Below, piece by piece: positions 1 to 5,321 of a stretch of 5,321 bases of DNA (the first letter of the stretch is position 1; every line of letters begins with the position of its first letter). The stretch is from an uncultured Pseudomonadales bacterium (GTDB taxonomy: Bacteria; Pseudomonadota; Gammaproteobacteria; Pseudomonadales; IMCC2047). A model generated the notes under the pieces. The model was not told the origin of the DNA and did not search any database. It saw only the letters and a list, made by a program, of their open reading frames with translations. Both the position numbers and the translations under genes were made by a program. The stretch spans positions 8,609-13,929 of the forward strand of contig CAMYKE010000052.1 of NCBI GenBank assembly GCA_947258895.1, in the 5' to 3' direction.

Positions 1-310
1 CCAGGATCGCCATGATATTGTCTTCGACGCTGAGGCTGCGAAACACCGACGCTTCCTGCGGGAGGTAACCGATACCCTTGCGGCCGCGGAAATAGGTTGG
101 CTCGTGGGTCAACTCGACACCGTCGAGACGAATGTGGCCGCTGTCAGGTTCGATGAGGCCCTCGACCATGTAGAAACAGGTCGTCTTGCCACAGCCGTTT
201 GGCCCAAGGATGCCAACCACTTCGCCGCTTTTGACGCTGAAGGAGACATCCTCCACCACACGGCGTTGGTTGTAGCTCTTGGCGAGGTGCAGGGCTTCCA
301 GAACTGGCAT
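1..310 (-). CDS. lptB: LPS export ABC transporter ATP-binding protein LptB (N-terminal part, runs off left edge)
   Basis: Cytoplasmic ATPase of the LptB2FGC complex, which powers extraction of lipopolysaccharide from the inner membrane and its transport to the outer membrane. Reading leftwards from ATG at 310-308 gives 103 codons without a stop; the product begins [20 protein letters not shown]. Walker A is GPNGCGKT at residues 36-43, followed by TCFYMVEGL, a typical LptB continuation. The Q-loop lies in [12 protein letters not shown] (Gln about residue 85), and this YLPQEAS(I/V)F string is characteristic of LptB among ABC ATPases. The signature motif, Walker B and the C-terminus lie outside the window. 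A Cys replaces the more usual Ala in Walker A (GCGKT for GAGKT), which should be tolerated. No strong ribosome binding site precedes the ATG; a weak GGA sits about 12 nt upstream. LptB is often encoded just after lptA, but the upstream 685 bp shows no lptA. The family call is firm; the start codon is likely. Confidence 0.93.
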   Translation of the reverse strand, partial: MPVLEALHLAKSYNQRRVVEDVSFSVKSGEVVGILGPNGCGKTTCFYMVEGLIEPDSGHIRLDGVELTHEPTYFRGRKGIGYLPQEASVFRSLSVEDNIMAIL

Positions 311-495
311 CGCAGGGAAAACATCCGAAGTTATGACCGGTGCTGCCAGTCAGGTGGGTAGACAATTGTGTATCGTATCGGTTCGGCGGGGCAGTGTGCT
401 TCCAGCAAAGTGTGTGCGGGTCGTTTATGTATGCGGTGGCCCTGGATCACCAACAAGGGCCGGTCGCCGCTGGCGGCTGTCCCTGGTGTGCAACT

Positions 496-529
496 GTTGC
501 CGGCCCCGTTGGCCGGGGGTTGCCGGTGG
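496..529. repeat. Three short imperfect GC-rich tandem units
   Basis: Three consecutive units begin GTTGCCGG (496), GTTGGCCGG (508) and GTTGCCGG (519), with a period of 11-12 bp. CCGGCC at 500-505 can pair with GGCCGG at 511-516 across a 5-nt loop. A further perfect short inverted repeat, GCGGA/TCCGC (529-533 with 536-540), follows directly. The function is unknown. It may be an RNA-level structure, a protein-binding site or low-complexity drift. Confidence 0.4.
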
Positions 530-938
530 CGGAAATCCGCTGACCAAATGCACCTCGCGCCGGGGAATGGGAATTGAAATAGTATGCCGTTCCAGCGCCC
601 TTCCCAGTTCCTGGTAAGAGTTTGTCTTTACCTTGCCGATATACGATACCGCTTCGGGTTTGATTCATACCACCACCTAAAAATCCAGGCTGCTGTCGTC
701 AAAGCCGGTCATCCAGAGGCTTGGTGGCCAATTGGGATCGCCTCCCGGGGTGCATTCGGCCGCATGCAGACGCCCATTTTGCAGCAACTTGAGTGTACAT
801 AACAGGCTTTATCGAAGCCAATTTTCATCGCTCGGCGGTAGCAATGGCGAGAGCCAGGCTGTGCGCAAATTTTTACCGAGCGGTTGTTGTGGAGCGGCTG
901 GCAGCAATTTACTATTCTGCGCCGCTTGCCGAACACGC

Positions 939-958
939 ACTAGATGTAGGACACTAGT
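939..958. promoter_or_regulatory. Small inverted/direct repeat upstream of the hydrolase gene (possible operator)
   Basis: ACTAG at 939-943 is repeated inverted as CTAGT at 954-958 with a 10-bp spacer. The same bases also form a direct repeat, CACTAG at 938 and at 952. The site ends 37 bp before the chosen ATG, where an operator or promoter would be expected. The arms are only 5 bp, so chance occurrence is quite possible. Confidence 0.2.
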
Positions 959-995
959 ACACCGTCCACTTGATAATCGCGGAGTACTGGCATCC

Positions 996-2027
996 ATGGA
1001 GAAAAAGGCGGACATCTTTAGCATCGGGGATACGCAAGTACACCCGGGCACATCGCAGTTGATCGAACTACCCGTTGCCACGCTGTATAGCCATACTCCG
1101 GTCTGCTTGCCCGTCCATATTATCAATGGCAAGCGGCCGGGCCCCACGCTATTTATCAGTGCGGCGGTGCATGGCGACGAACTCAATGGCGTAGAGATTA
1201 TTCGCCGCTTGCTGCGCCAGAAATCGATCAACCGGCTGCGCGGCACTTTGGTCGCGATTCCCTTCGTTAACGAATTCGGATTGATCCAGCACTCGCGTTA
1301 CCTGCCGGATCGGCGTGACCTCAACCGTTCCTTCCCCGGCTCGGAACGCGGCCCGCTGGCTTCACGGCTGGCCTGGGTATTCCTGAACCAGATTGTCAAG
1401 CAATGCGATTACGGTATCGATCTGCACACCGGGGCGATTCACCGTTCCAATCTGCCGCAAATCAGAGCCAACCTGGATGACCCGGCGACCTTCGCCATGG
1501 CGAAGAGTTTCGGGGTGCCGGTGTTGCTCAATTCGAATCTGCGGGACGGTTCACTGCGCGAGGCAGCGGATGGCCACGGTGTCACGGTGCTGCTCTATGA
1601 AGCCGGTGAAGCACTGCGGTTTAACGAGTTCTCGATTCGCGCGGGCATTTCGGGAATCATGAAGGTGATGCGCCATTTGAAGATGCTGGCGCCCACCAGA
1701 AAGAGCAAAGTTCCCCCGGTGGAGCCGTTCGTGGCGCGTTCCAGCAGTTGGGCCAGGGCCCCGCATAGCGGCGTGCTGCGGTGTTACAAGCAACTGGGCG
1801 ACAGAGTCGAGAAGGACGAGGTGATCGGCAGTGTCTTTGACCCCTCCGATATGTTCATGCAAACCGAATTCGCGATGAAGTCCGGCTTCGCCGGGGTCGT
1901 CATAGGCAAGACCAATATTCCCCTGGTATATGAGGGCGACGCCGTGTTGCATATTGCACGCTTCGAGGACAGTACCGACGTCGCGGCCCAGTTGGATACA
2001 TTCCAGCAAAATACCCTGACGTTATAA
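996..2027 (+). CDS. Succinylglutamate desuccinylase/aspartoacylase family (AstE-like) Zn-dependent hydrolase
   Basis: Probable cytoplasmic zinc-dependent amidohydrolase or carboxypeptidase-like enzyme of 343 aa in the AstE/AspA superfamily (M14-like fold). The zinc ligands are visible: His59 and Glu62 in VHGDELNG, and His144 in DLHTG. The substrate-binding motif DLNRSFPG is at 108-115, and the likely catalytic Glu202 lies in LLYEAGE. The C-terminal part (about 290-335) resembles a small lipoyl-like beta domain, as in many members of this subfamily. The ATG at 996 is preceded by GGAG at 981-984, an acceptable if slightly distant ribosome binding site. The frame stays open back to a TTG at 732, but those 88 codons look non-coding. 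It is probably not true AstE of arginine catabolism, since no ast genes are nearby. Related genes often sit beside rimB and rimK, suggesting a role on a glutamylated or N-acylated substrate, but the substrate is unknown. Its stop is 10 bp from that of the converging rimB-like gene. Confidence 0.88.
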   Translation: MEKKADIFSIGDTQVHPGTSQLIELPVATLYSHTPVCLPVHIINGKRPGPTLFISAAVHGDELNGVEIIRRLLRQKSINRLRGTLVAIPFVNEFGLIQHSRYLPDRRDLNRSFPGSERGPLASRLAWVFLNQIVKQCDYGIDLHTGAIHRSNLPQIRANLDDPATFAMAKSFGVPVLLNSNLRDGSLREAADGHGVTVLLYEAGEALRFNEFSIRAGISGIMKVMRHLKMLAPTRKSKVPPVEPFVARSSSWARAPHSGVLRCYKQLGDRVEKDEVIGSVFDPSDMFMQTEFAMKSGFAGVVIGKTNIPLVYEGDAVLHIARFEDSTDVAAQLDTFQQNTLTL

Positions 2028-2037
2028 ATCGTAACGG

Positions 2038-2547
2038 TCAAGCTGTGGATTGCCGGGCTTTCTTCACTTTTACTTTGGGGTAGAGGGAGTTCTCATTGAA
2101 TTCGCCCAGGGTATACGACAGGCCTGGATCGACGACGAAGCGCTTGAGCAGGGACTGGCGGCCGATCAACATCCGAAAACCCATTTCGTCACGATTGCTC
2201 AGGGTCAACTCGGTCACGAAACGATAGCTGCCGAGGATCATCGTGGTACTGATGACATAGCGATCCTCTGCCGTGCCATTGGAGCTGGTTACCGTGCGTT
2301 CATCCGCCAGTTTGGCCTGGCATTTGATTTCCGGGTAACGGTGCCGCTTCAGGGGGTGAATGAAAAAGCGTATCCAGCGTTCGCCGGCCTGGTCAAACGG
2401 CTCGATGTTGAAGGCATGCAGGGAAGATGTCTTGGCACCGGTATCGATCTTTGCGGCAATGCCCGGTAGTTGCAGATCCGGCAGGCTGCACCACTCCCGC
2501 CAGCCGATGATCATTTTGGAGCGCATAGCGGTACGCTTGATGCTCAC
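2038..2547 (-). CDS. rimB: RimB-like retropepsin-type protease (annotated in databases as ATP-dependent zinc protease)
   Basis: Small single-domain protein of the PF05618 type, 169 aa from GTG at 2547. Despite the database name it looks like a retropepsin-fold aspartic protease: AKIDTGAKTSSLHA at residues 32-45 carries the D-T-G-A active-site motif (Asp35), and the conserved block GFRMLIGRQSLLKRFVVDP lies at 123-141. In Pseudomonas a member called RimB acts with RimK, which adds glutamates to ribosomal protein S6; that link is family knowledge. The GTG overlaps the mgtE stop as GTGA, suggesting translational coupling. In-frame ATGs at codons 8 and 12 are alternatives; the product from codon 12 begins IIGWREW after its Met, closer to the usual family N-terminus. 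None has a strong ribosome binding site. It is the last gene of the operon, and no rimK is next to it. The gene symbol is by family resemblance. Confidence 0.85.
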   Translation of the reverse strand: MSIKRTAMRSKMIIGWREWCSLPDLQLPGIAAKIDTGAKTSSLHAFNIEPFDQAGERWIRFFIHPLKRHRYPEIKCQAKLADERTVTSSNGTAEDRYVISTTMILGSYRFVTELTLSNRDEMGFRMLIGRQSLLKRFVVDPGLSYTLGEFNENSLYPKVKVKKARQSTA

Positions 2548-3851
2548 AGGTAGCCCATCAGCAGGGTGGCGATGCCAAGGAACGAGAAGAACCCGGCGAC
2601 GTCGGTCACGGTGGTCAGGATGATGGATGAAGACTGGGCCGGATCCTGCCCCAGCCGTACCAGAGCGATTGGCACTACTGCGCCGGCAAATCCGGCGGCT
2701 ACCATCGCCAGCACCATCGACATTGCGATGACCGCAACCAGCCCGAGCGAGCCACTCCAGAAATAAACGCCCAGGCCACAGGTTAGCGCAATGCTCAGGC
2801 CATTGAGAAAACCTACCCGCACCTCCTTGAACATGACGATCAGCCAGTGACGGATGGTAATTTCTCGCAATGCCAGGCCGCGCATAGTAACGGCGAGCGC
2901 CTGGGCGCCCGCGTTGCCAGACTGCCCGGCGACCACCGGTAACAGAATTGCCAGGGCCGTGAACTGGGCAATGGTGTTCTCAAACACACCCACTACTGCG
3001 GCCGCCAGAAAGGCAGTTAGCAGGTTAACCTGTAGCCATGGCATGCGCTTCTTCACCGCAAAAAACGGGCTGGATAGCGCCCGTTCCTCCCGGCTCACAC
3101 CGACCATGGTCTGGATGTCCGCCGAGGTGCTTTCCTGGGCGGTTTGCATGAGGCTGGCATGGACGATGACCCCGAGCATTACGCCATTCATGTCGACCAC
3201 CGGCAGGTCGAACAATGCGTATTTGGAAAAAATCTCCGCGACTTCCTCATCGCTGGCCGTCGCCTGCACCGTCGCCTTGACGGGTTGCGCCAGCGATTCG
3301 AGGGTGGCTTCCGGATCGGCCAACGCCAGATCCTGCAACAGTACCCGCGAGGTGATGCGTCCTTCGACATCCACCACAAACAGAGAGCGCATGGTCTTCA
3401 TTTTGACGCTGCGCAGGGACTCGAGCGTCTCGTGCGCTGTCAGCGTGCCCCGGTAGCTGGCCACCCGCGTGTCCATCCGCCGCCCCGCGCAATTTTCCGG
3501 GTAGGACATCAAGCGGCCCAATTCCTGCTGGATGCCCGGCGCCAGCAGATCCAGGAGTTTTTGCTGTGTTTCCTCGTCCAGCTGCGACAAGATCCTGACC
3601 GCCTGGTCCGGGGCGATTTCGCTGAGAATTTGCGTTGCCAGTTGCTCCGGCAGGCCAACGGTTAGCGCCGCCGCGACCCGCGGTACCAGTTTGCTCCAAA
3701 CCGGAATCAATACTTCCGCGGGTTGCTCCCTTACAATCGGGAGGAGCTCGTCCACCTCCATGGCTTCAAACTGCAAGGCCGCATCGGCGGGAAAGGTTTT
3801 CAGGAAATGCCGATTAAGATGTTCCTCGACTGTTGGCGTAGCTGTATCCAC
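2544..3851 (-). CDS. mgtE: Magnesium transporter MgtE
   Basis: Inner-membrane Mg2+ channel/transporter of 435 aa, near the usual family length of about 450. Domain order is complete: a helical MgtE N-domain (about 15-120) with repeated LPEQ/APDQ-type helices, a CBS pair (about 125-240), a connecting helix, then five membrane segments (about 273-295, 297-322, 345-364, 368-398, 410-433). Signature motifs include PVVAGQSGNAGAQ at 305-317 and GQDPAQSSSIILTTVTDVAG at 401-420. Asp417 corresponds to the pore Asp that binds Mg2+ in Thermus MgtE. In this family the N and CBS domains sense cytosolic Mg2+ and close the pore, and the protein works as a homodimer. The GTG start is supported by AGGAG at 3863-3859, seven nt upstream. 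It overlaps the preceding stop by one base (TAGTG) and its own stop overlaps the rimB-like start, so it is in mid-operon. Confidence 0.95.
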   Translation of the reverse strand: MDTATPTVEEHLNRHFLKTFPADAALQFEAMEVDELLPIVREQPAEVLIPVWSKLVPRVAAALTVGLPEQLATQILSEIAPDQAVRILSQLDEETQQKLLDLLAPGIQQELGRLMSYPENCAGRRMDTRVASYRGTLTAHETLESLRSVKMKTMRSLFVVDVEGRITSRVLLQDLALADPEATLESLAQPVKATVQATASDEEVAEIFSKYALFDLPVVDMNGVMLGVIVHASLMQTAQESTSADIQTMVGVSREERALSSPFFAVKKRMPWLQVNLLTAFLAAAVVGVFENTIAQFTALAILLPVVAGQSGNAGAQALAVTMRGLALREITIRHWLIVMFKEVRVGFLNGLSIALTCGLGVYFWSGSLGLVAVIAMSMVLAMVAAGFAGAVVPIALVRLGQDPAQSSSIILTTVTDVAGFFSFLGIATLLMGYL

Positions 3852-4585
3852 TAGCGTTCTCCTGCGGCTTTTTCATGGCTATAGGACGGCGATTTTGGTC
3901 GCACATGCTTATGATCCGGAACGACTCCCGAAATGACATGCAGCAAGCCGGTCAAGGCAACGTAAAATGCCCTGCCGATATGCCCCAACAACGAAAACTT
4001 GTGTTCCCCGCTGAGTGCCTCCGCGGATTTTGCGGTACCGGCGCGCAGCGCGCCATGAGTGAGCGCTCCGAGCATAATATTGTTGCGATCAATGACCGGT
4101 AGGGTGGGAAACTGGGTCCAGCCATCGTGATATTCCACTTCCCATAGCGTGGCCCGGGCCGGCAATGGTTCCACGTCGGTACTTAACAAATCCGAGAGTT
4201 GCCGTGTGCCCTCGCTGGTGAGCAGGTTTTGTATTTCGACCAGCCCCAGCAGACGGCGGCGCTCGTCGATGACGATGACCACGCCGCCAAGATGGCTTTT
4301 TTGCCTCCTGACCAGGTCGAGGCAATCCGCTACGGAACTATCCTTGGTGAAGCTGGGTATCGAGGTGTCCATCCAGGCGCCGACGGTGCTGACCGGGAAG
4401 GCGAGCTTGCGGGTGAAGCTCCGCGTAATCGTGTCGGGCATATGCTCGAGCACCGCATTGCGTTGCGCATCGGTCATGAGCCGCAACAGCGTTTCCGCCT
4501 CGGCGGACGGCAGTTCCCCTACGATATCCGCGGCCTGTTGCTCGGGCAGGAACGACAGCAGGCGGGCAGCGGGCCAGCTCGCCAT
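3851..4585 (-). CDS. MgtE-like N-domain plus CBS-pair protein without the transporter core (main part)
   Basis: This 244-aa product resembles the cytosolic half of MgtE. An N-domain remnant (1-65, with LPEQQAADIVGELP) is followed by a CBS pair (about 70-182) with GAWMDTSIPSF, GGVVIVIDERRRLLGLVE and LPVIDRNNIMLGALTHG. It ends with one hydrophobic stretch (about 198-222) and a basic/polar tail. It aligns with the downstream MgtE at a constant offset of 54 residues at three anchors (LPEQ, MDT, LPV-D), so it is a tandem paralogue. The five-segment Mg2+ pore is absent, so it cannot transport by itself; a regulatory or MgtE-partner role is inferred. The ATG at 4585 has no clear ribosome binding site and lies one base after the TAA of the 22-codon frame at 4655-4587, which looks like its lost N-terminus. 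It is therefore either expressed by reinitiation as a truncated protein or the major part of a pseudogene. The stop TAG overlaps the mgtE GTG. Confidence 0.75.
   Translation of the reverse strand: MASWPAARLLSFLPEQQAADIVGELPSAEAETLLRLMTDAQRNAVLEHMPDTITRSFTRKLAFPVSTVGAWMDTSIPSFTKDSSVADCLDLVRRQKSHLGGVVIVIDERRRLLGLVEIQNLLTSEGTRQLSDLLSTDVEPLPARATLWEVEYHDGWTQFPTLPVIDRNNIMLGALTHGALRAGTAKSAEALSGEHKFSLLGHIGRAFYVALTGLLHVISGVVPDHKHVRPKSPSYSHEKAAGER
3859..3863 (-). promoter_or_regulatory. Ribosome binding site for mgtE
   Basis: On the minus strand AGGAG lies seven nt before the GTG at 3851-3849, inside the last codons of the upstream CBS-protein gene. It is the best ribosome binding site in the operon and decides in favour of the GTG start for mgtE. 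Confidence 0.75.
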
Positions 4586-4586
4586 A

Positions 4587-4655
4587 TTACAGCGCAGCCG
4601 CCGATTTGGGGTGGCGCTTCAGGAAGGCAAGGCTCAGTACGCCGATATCACTCAT
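4587..4655 (-). pseudogene. Detached N-terminus of the MgtE-like CBS protein (22 codons, then TAA)
   Basis: The ATG at 4655 overlaps the stop of the upstream MscS-like gene by 8 nt (ATGAGTGA), and GGAAG lies about 10 nt before it, the expected layout for the next operon gene. The product starts MSDIGVLSLAFLKRHP and ends SAAAL. FLKRHPKSAAAL resembles residues 16-27 of the neighbouring MgtE (FLKTFPADAALQ). The frame then meets TAA at 4589-4587, and the remaining protein resumes from ATG at 4585 in another frame (TAA-T-ATG). Against MgtE, about 26-27 residues are missing at the junction. I read this as the true start of the CBS-protein gene, cut off by an internal deletion with frameshift. Alternatives are a sequencing or assembly error, or a short leader coupled to the main frame by reinitiation. 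Confidence 0.6.
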
Positions 4656-5321
4656 GGGTGGTATCTTCCAGCAAGATCGATACGGCCTGTTCCTGGTACA
4701 GCTTCGCGGGAATCGAGGTGCGTCCCTCCGCGGTGTCGAGCACCAAGGTGGTCGCGGACATTTCCAGAACGGTGCCCTCGATCTCGCCAATGCGGACTTT
4801 CTGTCCCGGTTCAACGAGCTCTTTTATATAATGAGCGGCGATCAGGTTGCTTACCAGATCACGGGCGCCTATCCCGAACGCGATTGCGAAGCCGGTCAAC
4901 AGGGCCGCCGTTGAGACGCCGAGGATGGTGGTCAGGAAGGTGACATCGACACCGATCTGGTCCATCCCGATGATCAGTGCCGTTACAAAGGTTATAGCCT
5001 GGGAGAGGCGGCTGATCAGGTGCGCCTCACCAAGCCTGGCGGAGTGGGCGGCAGCGAGCGTTGCATCGCGTACCAGGGAACTCAGGACGTAGCCGATAAA
5101 TATGATGAGGCCCCCGGTCACGATCGCGGGCAGGTAGTCAACGATGCGCTCGAGCCATGCGGCCATCCCCGTGAGGCCGGCAATACGCAGCGCAGCAGTC
5201 GTGAACAGGAACAGCGTGATCCAGAACAGCACCCCCCCGACCAGCCGCGTTACGCCGCTTGAAAAGCGCATTACGGCACGGGTGCGCCCCGTCAATATCT
5301 TGTCCAGCCCCCGATTGGCCA
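4648..5321 (-). CDS. MscS-family mechanosensitive-type channel protein (5' end off right edge)
   Basis: Inner-membrane channel protein of the MscS family. The frame is open to the right edge, giving 223 visible residues with the N-terminus missing; a TTG at 5295 is in frame but need not be the start. Counting from the first complete codon at the edge, hydrophobic segments lie at about 27-48, 62-83 and 101-125, followed by a Gly/Ala-rich pore-like helix (about 128-150) with TGFAIAFGIGARDLVSNLIA. The MscS beta domain follows (about 160-208) with VEPGQKVRIGEIEGTVLEM and an SIPAK motif in place of the usual IPN. The protein stops soon after, so it lacks the large C-terminal alpha/beta cage of E. 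coli MscS, as do several small family members. It may release solutes or ions under membrane tension; the substrate is unknown. Its stop overlaps the start of the next gene by 8 nt, placing it in the mgtE operon. Confidence 0.88.
   Translation of the reverse strand, partial: ANRGLDKILTGRTRAVMRFSSGVTRLVGGVLFWITLFLFTTAALRIAGLTGMAAWLERIVDYLPAIVTGGLIIFIGYVLSSLVRDATLAAAHSARLGEAHLISRLSQAITFVTALIIGMDQIGVDVTFLTTILGVSTAALLTGFAIAFGIGARDLVSNLIAAHYIKELVEPGQKVRIGEIEGTVLEMSATTLVLDTAEGRTSIPAKLYQEQAVSILLEDTTHE

Larger units (their letters stand above)
311..995. other. Long intergenic region between divergent lptB and hydrolase genes
   Basis: These 685 bp separate two divergent genes. Short open frames exist on both strands, but their translations are rich in Cys, Arg, Pro and Ser, have no recognisable domain and overlap each other in several frames, so I see no supported gene. 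No tRNA or rRNA is apparent. The region must hold the promoter of the hydrolase gene, and probably that of lptB if lptB is not read from further upstream. I could not identify a -35/-10 pair of good quality and spacing for either; GATAAT at 972-977 is a possible -10 but lacks a matching -35. The middle (about 457-540) is GC-rich and able to fold, with GGGCCGG at 457-463 complementary to CCGGCCC at 500-506. No U-tract follows these stems, so they are not typical intrinsic terminators. Confidence 0.6.

Noticed and set aside
485..500. Possible sigma-54 promoter (GG ... GC)
   Set aside because: The GG and GC elements are 12 nt apart instead of the required 10, and flanking consensus bases are poor.
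370..649. Inverted pair GTATCGTAT (370-378) and ATACGATAC (641-649)
   Set aside because: A 9-bp match 270 bp apart is expected about once by chance in a region this long, and nothing else supports a mobile-element end.
732..995. 88-codon in-frame extension of the AstE-like hydrolase from a TTG
   Set aside because: The extension is Cys/Arg/Ser-rich with no domain, and the first family-like residues appear after the ATG at 996, which has a GGAG upstream.
2028..2037. Intrinsic terminator between the convergent genes
   Set aside because: Only 10 bp separate the stops, and no stem followed by a T-run is visible there or in the nearby coding ends.
2854..3456. 200-codon plus-strand open frame
   Set aside because: It is antisense to mgtE, whose domains and pore motifs are unmistakable; the translation is low-complexity Ser/Thr/Ala/Arg.
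4149..4943. 264-codon plus-strand open frame
   Set aside because: It lies antisense to the MscS-like and CBS genes, and its Ser/Arg-rich translation shows no domain; it is a shadow of the real minus-strand genes.

Overview
The window looks like a chromosomal segment of a moderately GC-rich proteobacterium. It carries an LptB-type ABC ATPase (LPS export, so a Gram-negative cell), a RimB-like retropepsin-type protease and an AstE/aspartoacylase-like metallohydrolase. The last two are familiar together in Gammaproteobacteria, so that class is my best guess, by inference only. No phage, transposon, CRISPR, rRNA or tRNA signal was found.

Layout. (1) Positions 1-310, minus strand: the first 103 codons of lptB, running off the left edge. 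(2) Positions 311-995: a 685-bp stretch between divergent genes with no convincing coding content. It holds a GC-rich patch of three short imperfect repeats and a small operator-like inverted repeat near the next gene. The lptA/lptC genes that usually precede lptB are not here. (3) Positions 996-2027, plus strand: an AstE/aspartoacylase-like Zn-dependent hydrolase of 343 aa. (4) Positions 5321 down to 2038, minus strand: a tightly packed operon read right to left. It encodes an MscS-family channel (5' end off the right edge), an MgtE-like protein without the transporter core (N-domain plus CBS pair), a full MgtE Mg2+ transporter, and a RimB-like protease. The junctions are 8-nt, 1-nt and 4-nt overlaps, so the genes are probably co-transcribed and partly translationally coupled. 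The operon converges on the hydrolase gene with only 10 bp between the two stop codons.

How the genes may work together. The MscS-like channel, the MgtE-like CBS protein and MgtE form an apparent ion/Mg2+ homeostasis module. The CBS protein aligns with the cytosolic half of its MgtE neighbour at a constant 54-residue offset wherever I checked, so it is a tandem paralogue that lacks the membrane transporter domain and may be a regulatory partner. RimB and the AstE-like hydrolase are elsewhere associated with RimK, the ribosomal protein S6 glutamate ligase, but no rimK is present here.

The most notable anomaly is at the start of the CBS-protein gene. A correctly placed start (ATG at 4655, overlapping the upstream stop) opens a 22-codon frame that resembles the N-terminus of MgtE and ends in TAA. 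One base later an ATG opens the rest of the protein in another frame. Comparison with the neighbouring MgtE indicates that about 26-27 codons of the N-domain are missing at this junction: an internal deletion with frameshift, possibly rescued by translational reinitiation.
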